A DNA stretch of 38,482 nucleotides from Lachnospiraceae bacterium UBA3850 (GTDB lineage: Bacteria > Bacillota > Clostridia > Lachnospirales > Lachnospiraceae), in contig DGHK01000008.1 of assembly GCA_002392655.1 (NCBI GenBank), forward strand, positions 1-38,482, in the 5' to 3' direction. The position numbers and the translations under genes are program-made. Shown here piece after piece: positions 24,394 to 31,997 of this stretch. The notes under the pieces were generated by a model. It did not search any database and had not been told where the DNA came from. It worked only from the letters and a program-made list of their open reading frames with translations. The first letter of the stretch is position 1. Each line of letters begins with the position of its first letter.

Positions 24394-25596
24394 TTAACCA
24401 AAGAACTCATCGATTTCTCTGTTCATCTCTTCTGTAATCTTCTGATTAATCCTCTTTGTCGCACCGGTAATATCATCCGTTCCCGGTATGCCCTCTTCCT
24501 CGAATATCTCTATCCTTCTCTTTGAGAACTGGACTACCATCTCGATAGCCTTATCTATGTTCCACACCGGCTTCCATCCGAACACCTGCTTGATAAGAGA
24601 ACAGTCCAGCTTCAGAAAATTCGCCTCGTGAGGTCCACCATCGTGTTTATTTAACCAGCCCAGCTTTCCGTCCTGCGCCCTTCCCTCATAGCTCTCTGAA
24701 GTAACCCTTCCTGTATTCCAGGCAGAACAGAACTTATCAACTATATCGCCTGTTGTTACACAGTCGCTATCATCCGGTCCAACATTGTAGAAGCCCGCCT
24801 TTGACTTATCCTCATACTGCTCCTTAGCTATAGTAAGGTAGATATTAAGTGGCTCAAGAACATGCTGATACGGTCTTGTAGAAAATGGATTTCTGACGAT
24901 TATTACACCCGTATCCTCACTCTCATCACCGGACGCCCTGCCGTTTACCAGCATCCTTTCGGCGGCTCTTACACAGTCAGGAATGATTCTGTCAGGTGCA
25001 AAATCACCGCCACCGATTACATTTCCGGCTCTTGCAGTAGATACAGCCACGTCCATATCATTGTAAAATGAATTAATGTAGCTATGTGTTACAAGCTCTG
25101 AGCAGGATTTGGAATTCGAATATGGATCATATCCATCCAGAGGTTCGTCCTCACGATAACCCCAGCACCACTCATTATTTTTATATACCTTATCTGTTGT
25201 AACATTTAGAAAAGATCTTACACTTGGTGTCTGTCTTACAGCCTCACAGATATTTACGGTACCCATAACATTTGTCTCATAGGTTCCGACCGGATCCTGA
25301 TAAGATATTCTTACGATGGGCTGAGCTGCAAGGTGAAATACTATCTCAGGCTGTACGTCCTTAAATACCTGCATCAGCTTCTCTCTGTCGCGAATATCAC
25401 CGACAACATGGTTGATACGGTTTGCCAGCGCCGCCTCATCAAAAAGACTGGGCGTGGTAGGCGGTTCAAGCGAATAGCCGGTCACCTCTGCCCCGGCACT
25501 GAGAAGTATCTGACACAGCCAGCTTCCCTTAAATCCCGTGTGACCTGTAACCAGTACCCTTTTATTTTTATAGAATTCTAAATCTTTCTTATTCAT
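24394..25596 (-). CDS. rfbG: CDP-glucose 4,6-dehydratase
   Basis: About 400 residues of extended SDR type, somewhat longer than the usual 355-360. It converts CDP-glucose to CDP-4-keto-6-deoxyglucose. The NAD motif VTGHTGFKGSWLCQ and the active-site stretch NVTTDKVYKNNEWCWGYRED, followed by GYDPYSNSKSCSEL with the YxxxK pair, are specific to RfbG rather than to dTDP-glucose dehydratases. ATG at 25596 has an AAAGGA site; the frame continues upstream to 25662 only by translating a hairpin repeat (VTGGQAPCH), so that extension is rejected. The product goes to RfbH downstream. Confidence 0.94.
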   Translation of the reverse strand: MNKKDLEFYKNKRVLVTGHTGFKGSWLCQILLSAGAEVTGYSLEPPTTPSLFDEAALANRINHVVGDIRDREKLMQVFKDVQPEIVFHLAAQPIVRISYQDPVGTYETNVMGTVNICEAVRQTPSVRSFLNVTTDKVYKNNEWCWGYREDEPLDGYDPYSNSKSCSELVTHSYINSFYNDMDVAVSTARAGNVIGGGDFAPDRIIPDCVRAAERMLVNGRASGDESEDTGVIIVRNPFSTRPYQHVLEPLNIYLTIAKEQYEDKSKAGFYNVGPDDSDCVTTGDIVDKFCSAWNTGRVTSESYEGRAQDGKLGWLNKHDGGPHEANFLKLDCSLIKQVFGWKPVWNIDKAIEMVVQFSKRRIEIFEEEGIPGTDDITGATKRINQKITEEMNREIDEFFG

Positions 25597-25626
25597 TATA
25601 TGTGTCCTTTGTTTATCGTAATGAAT

Positions 25627-25682
25627 GTGACAAGGTGCCTGTCCCCCTGTCACATGTGACAAGGTGCCTGTCCCCCTGTCAC
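25627..25682. repeat. Tandem pair 2 of 27-bp hairpin repeat
   Basis: Two identical copies at 25627-25653 and 25656-25682 (period 29) match pair 1 base for base. The last bases supply the TGA stop (25681-25679) of rfbF, whose final codon is AAC-AAG. The pair separates rfbF from the rfbG start by only 30 further bases, so in the mRNA a stable hairpin sits between stop and next start. Confidence 0.85.
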
Positions 25683-26458
25683 TTGTTCCACTTCATCCAT
25701 GGGGCTTTGCCGCTGTCGATGAGTGCATTTAGTTTGTCCATCTCGCGCTTGGTGTCCATGCACTGCCAGTAGCCATCAAATTCATATGCCATGAGCTGTC
25801 CATCTGCAGCCATTCCCTTCATAGGTGCCTGTTCAAATACAGTCGTATCATCAACAAGATAGTCAAATACCTTTGGCTCAAGCACCATGTATCCGCCGTT
25901 GATTCTTGCCTTATCCTCGTCATCCTTTTCACGGAAGCTGGTGATCACTCCTTCATCTGTGATATCCAGGATTCCGAATCTCTGTCCAAGCTGAACGGCT
26001 GTAATAGTTGCTATCTTTCCGTGAGACTTATGGAACTCCAGAAGCTTATTCATATCGATATCGCACACGCCGTCACCATAGGTAAGCATAAATGTCTCAT
26101 CGCCCACAAACTTCTGAACTCTCTTCAGTCTTCCGCCGGTCATTGTATTGAGTCCGGTATCAACTATAGTTACCTTCCACGGCTCAGCAACATTACTATG
26201 AACTGTCATCTTATTATCATCAGAAAAATCAAATGTTATATCTGAGTTGTGCAGATAGTAATTTGCAAACCACTCCTTTATCACATGCTGCTTATAGCCT
26301 GCGCATATGATAAATTCATTGATACCATAGTAGGAATACTCCTTCATGATATGCCACAGGATTGGCTTTCCTCCTATCTCGATCATTGGCTTTGGCTTCA
26401 AATGACTTTCTTCACTTATTCTCGTTCCGTAACCACCTGCAAGTATTACAACCTTCAT
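25679..26458 (-). CDS. rfbF: Glucose-1-phosphate cytidylyltransferase
   Basis: 259 residues, the standard RfbF length. It makes CDP-glucose from CTP and glucose-1-phosphate, the first step to CDP-3,6-dideoxyhexoses. The nucleotidyltransferase signature VVILAGGYGTRISEES is followed by LKPKPMIEIGGKPILWHIM, and a metal-binding Asp lies in LTYGDGVCDID. ATG follows AAGGGAGGAG by 4 bases. It is the first gene of the rfbF-G-H-SDR set, in biochemical order. No strong promoter is seen in the 196-bp gap upstream, which is largely a 40-bp tandem repeat, so it may be read through from dapF-dapL. Confidence 0.95.
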   Translation of the reverse strand: MKVVILAGGYGTRISEESHLKPKPMIEIGGKPILWHIMKEYSYYGINEFIICAGYKQHVIKEWFANYYLHNSDITFDFSDDNKMTVHSNVAEPWKVTIVDTGLNTMTGGRLKRVQKFVGDETFMLTYGDGVCDIDMNKLLEFHKSHGKIATITAVQLGQRFGILDITDEGVITSFREKDDEDKARINGGYMVLEPKVFDYLVDDTTVFEQAPMKGMAADGQLMAYEFDGYWQCMDTKREMDKLNALIDSGKAPWMKWNK

Positions 26459-26560
26459 ATGCTCCTCCCTTTTAACATACCCTTAATTTATAATTATCTA
26501 TCTTTTATTCTTCTATATCTTCTAATCATCAAAATCCGGCTGTCTTATCCGCCGCTCCGC

Positions 26561-26700
26561 CCTCTATATAAGTCTCGCAGCTTCTATATACCGTCTATCT
26601 CCTCTACTGTAGTCTCACCGCTTCTTTATTCTTTCTATCTCCTCTGCTGTATTCTCACAGCTTCTTTATTCTGTCTATCGCCTCTACTGTATTCTCATAG
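26561..26700. repeat. 40-bp tandem repeat spanning the 3' end of dapL
   Basis: Units start at 26661, 26621 and 26581 with an exact 40-bp step, plus a half unit at 26561-26580. The 26661-26700 unit is the last coding stretch of dapL (…ENTVEAIDRIKK), and the next unit holds its stop. The repeats therefore look like duplications of the gene end that decay with distance. No gene is supported in the gap 26459-26654. Confidence 0.85.
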
Positions 26701-27902
26701 CTTCCGAATGCAGTAAGCCTGAAATGTCCCTCTCCACTTGGACCGAATCCCGAACCGGGAGTTCCAACCACATTTGCCTCTTTCAGAAGATAGTCAAAGA
26801 AATCCCAACTGCTCATCCTGTCCGGAGTCCGGAGCCAGATATAAGGTGCATTTACACCACCTGATACTGTATAACCGGCAGACTTCAGCCCATCCAGTAT
26901 ATAGGCAGCATTTTTCATATAGTAGGCTATCTGCTCGTTAGTCTCGCGCTGACCTTCCTCTGAAAAAACAGCCTCTCCCGCCTTCTGAACAATGTATGGT
27001 GCGCCATTGAACTTGGTTCCATGACGTCTTGCCCAGAGTGCATGAAGTGTATTTCCATCACTATCCTTTATGTCCTTTGGAATAACTGTATATCCCAGTC
27101 TCGTTCCGGTAAAGCCGGCATTCTTCGAGAAGGATCTTATCTCTATGGCACAGGTTCTTGCTCCACGCATCTCATAGATACTATGCGGTACATCCTCCTC
27201 TGAAATATATGCTTCATATGCAGCATCGTATATTATAACTGCACCGATGCGGTTTGCATAGTCAACCCAGTCCTGAAGTGCATCCTTCGTGATGGTTGCT
27301 CCGGTTGGATTGTTAGGGAAACAGAGATAAATAATATCCGGAACCCTGTTATCCTTACCCAGTCCATCCCTGCCATTTACCGGCAGCTCAGGTGCATATC
27401 CATTTTCAGCAGTACACGGCATGTAGATAACATCACTCCAGAGTCCGGTAGCCGCATCATAGGTACCGGTTCTGCCTGCCATAACATTTGTATCAACATA
27501 CACAGGATAGACCGGATCACAAACTGCAATCTTCACATCCCTGTCAAATATCTCCTGAATATTTCCTGAGTCCGACTTTGCGCCGTCACTAACAAATATC
27601 TCATCCTTATCTATATCCGCTCCCAGCGGTTTATAGACCTTATCCGCTATGGTAGATCTTAAAAATTCATATCCAAGATCCGGTGCATAGCCTTTAAATG
27701 TATCTGCCTCCGCCATCTCATCAACGGCACTGTGAAGAGCCTTTATAACTGCCGGACAGAGAGGCTGTGTTACATCGCCTATTCCCAGCCTGATTATCTT
27801 CTTCTCCGGATTTGCCTCTGAATACTCCTTTACCCTCTTTGCTATTTCCGAGAAAAGATAGCTTCCCGGAAGCTTTAGATAATCCTGATTTACCTTAAAC
27901 AC
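26655..27902 (-). CDS. dapL: LL-diaminopimelate aminotransferase
   Basis: 415 residues, normal for DapL. It converts tetrahydrodipicolinate directly to LL-diaminopimelate, feeding lysine and peptidoglycan. The opening VNQDYLKLPGSYLFSEIAKR and RLGIGDVTQPL are typical of the family. The PLP lysine lies in IRSFSKNAGFTGTRLGY, and FPNNPTGATI binds the cofactor phosphate region. The GTG start follows AAGGAG by 9 bases. It is 46 bp after dapF in the same direction. Its final codons lie in a 40-bp tandem repeat that continues past the stop. Confidence 0.95.
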   Translation of the reverse strand: MFKVNQDYLKLPGSYLFSEIAKRVKEYSEANPEKKIIRLGIGDVTQPLCPAVIKALHSAVDEMAEADTFKGYAPDLGYEFLRSTIADKVYKPLGADIDKDEIFVSDGAKSDSGNIQEIFDRDVKIAVCDPVYPVYVDTNVMAGRTGTYDAATGLWSDVIYMPCTAENGYAPELPVNGRDGLGKDNRVPDIIYLCFPNNPTGATITKDALQDWVDYANRIGAVIIYDAAYEAYISEEDVPHSIYEMRGARTCAIEIRSFSKNAGFTGTRLGYTVIPKDIKDSDGNTLHALWARRHGTKFNGAPYIVQKAGEAVFSEEGQRETNEQIAYYMKNAAYILDGLKSAGYTVSGGVNAPYIWLRTPDRMSSWDFFDYLLKEANVVGTPGSGFGPSGEGHFRLTAFGSYENTVEAIDRIKKL

Positions 27903-27948
27903 CTTTTGTTACTCCTTGTTACATAAAACCACTTAAAACAATAAAACC

Positions 27949-28893
27949 TTAATAATTTCCCTCAAAAACCGTTGTGGCAGGTCCGGTCATAAAAACACTG
28001 TTTTCCTCCATATCCCATCTGATACTGAGGTCTCCTCCCAGAAGTGAAACAGTCACCGTATTATCAACAAATCCATGAAGCATACATGCAACAGCGGTAG
28101 CTGTAGCACCGGTTCCACATGCCATAGTTTCTCCGGAACCTCTCTCCCAGACTCTCATTTTCACATGCGTTCTGTCTATTATCCGGACAAATTCTGTATT
28201 TACACTTTCAGGGAATAAAGGATGCTTTTCAAACATCGGACCTATCTTTTCGATAGGAAGACTATCTACATCATCTACAAATACTACAAAGTGAGGATTG
28301 CCCATGGAAATACCGGTTCCATTATAATAATCATTTCCCACAACGATTCCCATGTCATATACAACCTTCTGCTTTGGATCCAGCTCAGGATTCTTGACAG
28401 GACTGAGTTCTATAAGACTTCCCAGTTTTTTGGGTGCATAGCCCGGTGCAAGCTTAACCGGTATCTCTTCAGGTGTAAATATAGGCGAACCCATATTTAC
28501 CGTGACCTGAGAAACCACATAGCCTTCATTGCTGACTAAGCTATACCCCGGCACTTCACCAACCGGTTTGATACTCAGATTCAGAGTCTTGATACCTGCC
28601 AATGTTTCTACTGTGATTATCTTCTTGCTGGTAAGACCATGATCATAAACATATTTGCCCACGCATCTGATCCCATTTCCGCACATCTTTCCTCTGGAAC
28701 CATCCAGATTATACATATCCATCATAAAGTCCGCCTTGTCGCTCGGACCGATCAGGATAAGTCCATCTGAACCTATTCCAAAATGCCTGTCACTGACAAG
28801 TATGGCAAGTGCCGATGGATCATCTACCCTCTCTTCAAATAAATTTACATAGACATAATCATTGCCTATACCATGCATCTTTGTGAATTTCAT
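27949..28893 (-). CDS. dapF: Diaminopimelate epimerase
   Basis: 314 residues, somewhat longer than the usual 275-285 because of an insert around 130-175. It turns LL- into meso-diaminopimelate with two catalytic cysteines, seen here in MCGNGIRCVG and ETMACGTGATATAVA. The start KFTKMHGIGNDYVYV is characteristic. ATG at 28893 follows AGGAG by 7 bases; an in-frame GTG lies one codon upstream. Paired with dapL it completes the aminotransferase route to meso-DAP, so the wall type is probably meso-DAP. Confidence 0.95.
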   Translation of the reverse strand: MKFTKMHGIGNDYVYVNLFEERVDDPSALAILVSDRHFGIGSDGLILIGPSDKADFMMDMYNLDGSRGKMCGNGIRCVGKYVYDHGLTSKKIITVETLAGIKTLNLSIKPVGEVPGYSLVSNEGYVVSQVTVNMGSPIFTPEEIPVKLAPGYAPKKLGSLIELSPVKNPELDPKQKVVYDMGIVVGNDYYNGTGISMGNPHFVVFVDDVDSLPIEKIGPMFEKHPLFPESVNTEFVRIIDRTHVKMRVWERGSGETMACGTGATATAVACMLHGFVDNTVTVSLLGGDLSIRWDMEENSVFMTGPATTVFEGNY

Positions 28894-29019
28894 CACAGTT
28901 CTCCTTCAGACGTAGATATACAGAGTATATATTAACATAAATAATCAAGATGTTAAAGCATAACTAACAAAGATATGTGCCATTTTTTCAATCAGGAAAA
29001 ACCGCCCATAGGTCAACCT

Positions 29020-29056
29020 AAAAAGCGCCCGTAAGTTAAAAACCTACAGACGCTTT
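29020..29056 (-). terminator. Rho-independent-like terminator after the anti-sigma gene
   Basis: On the minus strand AAAGCG (29056-29051) pairs with CGCTTT (29027-29022), with further GTA/TAC pairing inside, and the stem runs into TTTTT. It lies about 90 bp past the stop of the 29148-30293 gene and ends the wall-protein/sigma/anti-sigma transcript before dapF. No clear promoter for dapF stands out in 28894-29147, and no lysine riboswitch core was found. Confidence 0.6.
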
Positions 29057-29147
29057 AGCTTTCCCATACTATAACTTCAAGCTAATCCTGCTTTAGTGTA
29101 TTAATTACAATTATTCACAGTAGTTTACTTAATCGTGTCCAGAAATT

Positions 29148-30293
29148 CTACTTCTCCTTCAGTATTATTCCATAAATAGATTCAGTTGTATTAATATCGC
29201 TGAAGGTATCTGCTGCATCTTCATCATAAGCAAATTCATCTTCCGCCACCTGATATCCTGTTCCGGGCATAGTATAGTATTGCACCCAGCCGGGATTAAC
29301 TGTATATGATTTGGTTATAACATCTCCATTGCTGTATGTTGCCTCTACCAATAGTTCGGCATCCCGGAGAGAATTTACTATATATTCATTTTCATACCAC
29401 TCAAATACATTTCCCAACAGTCCTTTTTCATTCAGTTCTTCTGTCAGTTCATAAGGAATGAAAAAACCATATTTCATATCTTCTGAATAATCAACTGTAA
29501 TATCATTGCCGGCCACCTCAACAATATCTATGGATTTCGTTTCGCCAAATGGAGCGAATACCGTCCATGTCTTATCGGGACTGACAACGATACCATACTT
29601 TGATTCATAGTCTCCGCCTCTATATTCAAGAAACTCCTCCGGATCAATATCGGTCGGTGTTTCAGTATATAGTCCACATTTATCTATAGTAATGTGCAGC
29701 TTGACAATATCATCGCCTATGACAGAAAACAGTACTCTGGTAAAGTTACAGTCCGAGTTGCCTCCGGCATTCCAGACAACCACACTAAGCCCCCTGTCTT
29801 CTTCCGACTCGTCCTTTATCGCATACTCTTCCTGCGTCATATATGAAGAAACCACCTTAAAATCATGCCTCTCTAATATAACTGTTTCATCATCAGCAGC
29901 CTCTTCAGCAGTTGTTTCCTTCTGCTCTTTATCCGTATGGCGGGCATCATAAGAAGAATCATCTTTTATCTGATCAGACGTATCTTCTTCCGCCGGCTGT
30001 TCTGTCAGACTTTCTTCTGCCATCTGACCAGATGAGATGTTATCATTTTTCTCCTGTGTTAATCTCTGTGATAGAAAATATAACCCATAGGTTAAAAGTC
30101 CGACAAGTAATATCGCAGCCAGAGCATAGGAAAAAAATCTTTTTCTGTAAGGAGGATTACGTCTTTCTCTAAGCTTTTTCATTATCTTTTCTGTTTCTTC
30201 ATAAGTAAGCTCAGGCCACTGTTCTGATTCAAGCTTCTCGTCTGCATCTGTCATCATATTATTGATAAGCTCATATATATTATCTTTCTTCAT
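29148..30293 (-). CDS. Single-pass membrane protein, putative anti-sigma factor
   Basis: 381 residues. A cytosolic N-terminus of about 50 residues (DADEKLESEQWPEL, then a basic RERRNPPYRKRF) leads to one membrane segment at about 53-73 (YALAAILLVGLLTYGLYFL). A Glu/Asp/Thr-rich linker follows, then a large extracellular domain with no family I can name. Its start overlaps the end of the sigma-factor gene by 14 bp, a coupling typical of sigma/anti-sigma pairs, and a GGAGGAG site lies inside the sigma gene. I infer that it holds the sigma factor at the membrane until an outside signal arrives. No zinc-finger anti-sigma motif (HxxxCxxC) is visible. Confidence 0.65.
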   Translation of the reverse strand: MKKDNIYELINNMMTDADEKLESEQWPELTYEETEKIMKKLRERRNPPYRKRFFSYALAAILLVGLLTYGLYFLSQRLTQEKNDNISSGQMAEESLTEQPAEEDTSDQIKDDSSYDARHTDKEQKETTAEEAADDETVILERHDFKVVSSYMTQEEYAIKDESEEDRGLSVVVWNAGGNSDCNFTRVLFSVIGDDIVKLHITIDKCGLYTETPTDIDPEEFLEYRGGDYESKYGIVVSPDKTWTVFAPFGETKSIDIVEVAGNDITVDYSEDMKYGFFIPYELTEELNEKGLLGNVFEWYENEYIVNSLRDAELLVEATYSNGDVITKSYTVNPGWVQYYTMPGTGYQVAEDEFAYDEDAADTFSDINTTESIYGIILKEK

Positions 30294-30882
30294 CAGACTT
30301 TCTCCTCCTTCCCATTATTTTTTTCCGCCCCCGTGATACTCTGTTATAGATAATCGGTTTTGACATTCCTGTTTGCCGTGAAAGATCCTCAACGCTTATC
30401 TCTTCAATAAATAATTTGATAAACAGTTCCCTGTCCTTTGTTTCGAGACACCCCAGAGCATCGCAAAGCTTTTCTTTAAAATCCTCCGCTTTTATTATCT
30501 CTTCAGATATATCAATCGAAGCCGTTTCTTCTAAGGAAGCCAGCACATCATCTCCCCTCTCCAGCAGCTCTTCCAGCGAAGAAATCTCTACCCCGGCATT
30601 TCTTCTCAGAAAATCTATGGCCCTGTATCTGGATAATGCGACTATCCAGTTTGGAAATGAACCCATTGAAGCATCAAATTTATCAATATTGTCCCAGATT
30701 CTCATTAACACATCAAGAAGGCACTGCTCCTGTTCGTCCTGATACCCCTGTAGATAACACCTTATCTCTGACTTCAAAAGGTTGCCGTATCTTCTCAGAA
30801 CGAATTCAAGAGCATCTTCATTGTGCCTTCTCAATTCCTCTATATAATTACTATCGTTTATCTTATCTGTATGATGCTTCAT
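30280..30882 (-). CDS. ECF-type sigma-70 family RNA polymerase sigma factor
   Basis: 200 residues with two sigma regions. Region 2 spans roughly 15-85 and includes LLDVLMRIWDNIDKFDASMGSF, read here as its helices, and the DNA-contacting WIVALSRYRAIDFLRR. Region 4 (about 140-190) has a helix-turn-helix EEISVEDLSRQTGMSKPIIY and a basic end RVSRGRKKI. Regions 1 and 3 are absent, as in ECF factors. ATG at 30882 follows GGAGG by 9 bases; a TTG at 30909 is rejected. It is 31 bp after the wall-binding protein gene and overlaps the putative anti-sigma gene. Confidence 0.9.
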   Translation of the reverse strand: MKHHTDKINDSNYIEELRRHNEDALEFVLRRYGNLLKSEIRCYLQGYQDEQEQCLLDVLMRIWDNIDKFDASMGSFPNWIVALSRYRAIDFLRRNAGVEISSLEELLERGDDVLASLEETASIDISEEIIKAEDFKEKLCDALGCLETKDRELFIKLFIEEISVEDLSRQTGMSKPIIYNRVSRGRKKIMGRRRKSDEER

Positions 30883-30913
30883 CTGATCAGGCCTCCGAAA
30901 ATGAAACAACCTG

Positions 30914-31759
30914 TTACTTTGTCCATTTTCCTGTTACGTCAAATTCATATTTTTTTCCATCAATGCTATATTCTCCTGTAACCATAGCACCGGATTCATC
31001 AAAGTAGTACCACGTACCGTCACCTTGCTCCACCCAGCCGGTCTTCATCCTGTAATCTGCTCCCAGCAGATACCATTTTCCATTATAACTAAGCCAGCTT
31101 CCCAGTAAAGCATGTCCTGTTTCATCCATATAATACCAGGCACCTTTGACATAAACCCAGCCTGTCTGCATCCTTCCACTATTATCCAGGTAATACCAGA
31201 AATGGTCACTGCTCTGAAACCAGCCTCCGGATATCATAGCTCCTGTTTCCGGATCAAGATAGTACCAGTCTTCTTTATCCTTATACCAGTTAATATTTAT
31301 ATAACCATCATTATCAAAGTGGTACCATTTACCATCTATCTCCCTCCAGGTATCCACATAGAGCTTTCCATTTTCATCAGAATAAACCCATCTGCTATGG
31401 TTCCGGTACCAGTCAGGTGTTTTAGAACCATCATCGACATCACAAAACCATACATTTGCTTCGGGCTCGCCATAGTTATATAGGTATTTCTGCCCGCCCT
31501 CCGTTTTTATTTGTTCACTATAGAGGATGCTCCACTGATCATACTCATATACTGCTCTTTCCTGTTCCAGCTCAGTTTCTGTGCATTCATTATTTTGCTT
31601 CTTAAACTCATTCTTAGCCTTTTCCCACTCTTCATCTGTAACATGATAATCTTCAGGATAAACCTTTTCTGCATTTACAGGTAATCCTGCCAATCCCATA
31701 GTGACAGTAATAGCCAGTATTAAAGCATTTATCTTTCTCATTTTCATAATCCTTCTCAT
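30914..31759 (-). CDS. Secreted protein with choline-binding-type wall repeats
   Basis: 281 residues. A signal peptide (basic start, then INALILAITVTMGLAGL, predicted cleavage after VNA) is followed by a charged helical segment to about residue 80. From there six or seven CW_binding_1-type repeats of about 20 residues run to the end, for example GWVYVKGAWYYMDETGHAL and GWFQSSDHFWYYLDNSGRM. No catalytic domain is present. ATG at 31759 follows a perfect AGGAGG by 9 bases; an upstream GTG at 31777 overlaps that site and is rejected. As the first gene of the sigma/anti-sigma operon it may bind wall choline or glycan and serve as ligand or sensor; this is inference. Confidence 0.85.
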   Translation of the reverse strand: MRRIMKMRKINALILAITVTMGLAGLPVNAEKVYPEDYHVTDEEWEKAKNEFKKQNNECTETELEQERAVYEYDQWSILYSEQIKTEGGQKYLYNYGEPEANVWFCDVDDGSKTPDWYRNHSRWVYSDENGKLYVDTWREIDGKWYHFDNDGYININWYKDKEDWYYLDPETGAMISGGWFQSSDHFWYYLDNSGRMQTGWVYVKGAWYYMDETGHALLGSWLSYNGKWYLLGADYRMKTGWVEQGDGTWYYFDESGAMVTGEYSIDGKKYEFDVTGKWTK

Positions 31760-31814
31760 AAACCTGCACCTCCTCACGCCTTTTAAAACGTACCCACTTT
31801 AAACCTTACCCTTC

Positions 31815-31835
31815 ATAATATGATACGTATATTAT
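31815..31835. promoter_or_regulatory. Inverted repeat in the wall-protein operon leader
   Basis: ATAATAT (31815-31821) and ATATTAT (31829-31835) form a perfect seven-base inverted repeat around GATACGT, about 55 bp upstream of the start codon. It could be an operator or part of an AT-rich promoter. No unambiguous -35/-10 pair was found. Confidence 0.3.
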
Positions 31836-31877
31836 TTTAATTTCTATCACATTTGTATAAATTTTTTATAACTTTAT

Positions 31878-31922
31878 AAAAAAACGGCTGCCACTTTCTC
31901 TAAAAAGAGACTATGGCAGCCG
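31878..31922 (-). terminator. Strong intrinsic terminator of the symporter gene
   Basis: In minus-strand RNA CGGCTGCCA (31922-31914) pairs perfectly with TGGCAGCCG (31893-31885), with an inner TCTCT/AGAGA stem, followed by seven U's (31884-31878). It lies about 70 bp past the symporter stop, beyond the hairpin repeat pair. Confidence 0.9.
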
Positions 31923-31938
31923 GATTACTTATAAATAT

Positions 31939-31997
31939 GTGACAAGGTGCCTGTCCCCCCGTCACTTTATGTGACAAGGTGCCTGTCCCCCTGTCAC
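31939..31997. repeat. Tandem pair 3 of 27-bp hairpin repeat
   Basis: Copies at 31939-31965 and 31971-31997 (period 32). The first has a single T-to-C change (CCCCCC before GTCAC); the second is identical to the other pairs. The last bases supply the TGA stop (31996-31994) of the symporter gene, and the pair precedes the real terminator at 31878-31922. Confidence 0.85.

Noticed and set aside
28894..29147. Lysine riboswitch upstream of dapF
   Set aside because: The gap is too short after the terminator at 29020-29056, and I see none of the multi-helix core expected of an L-box.
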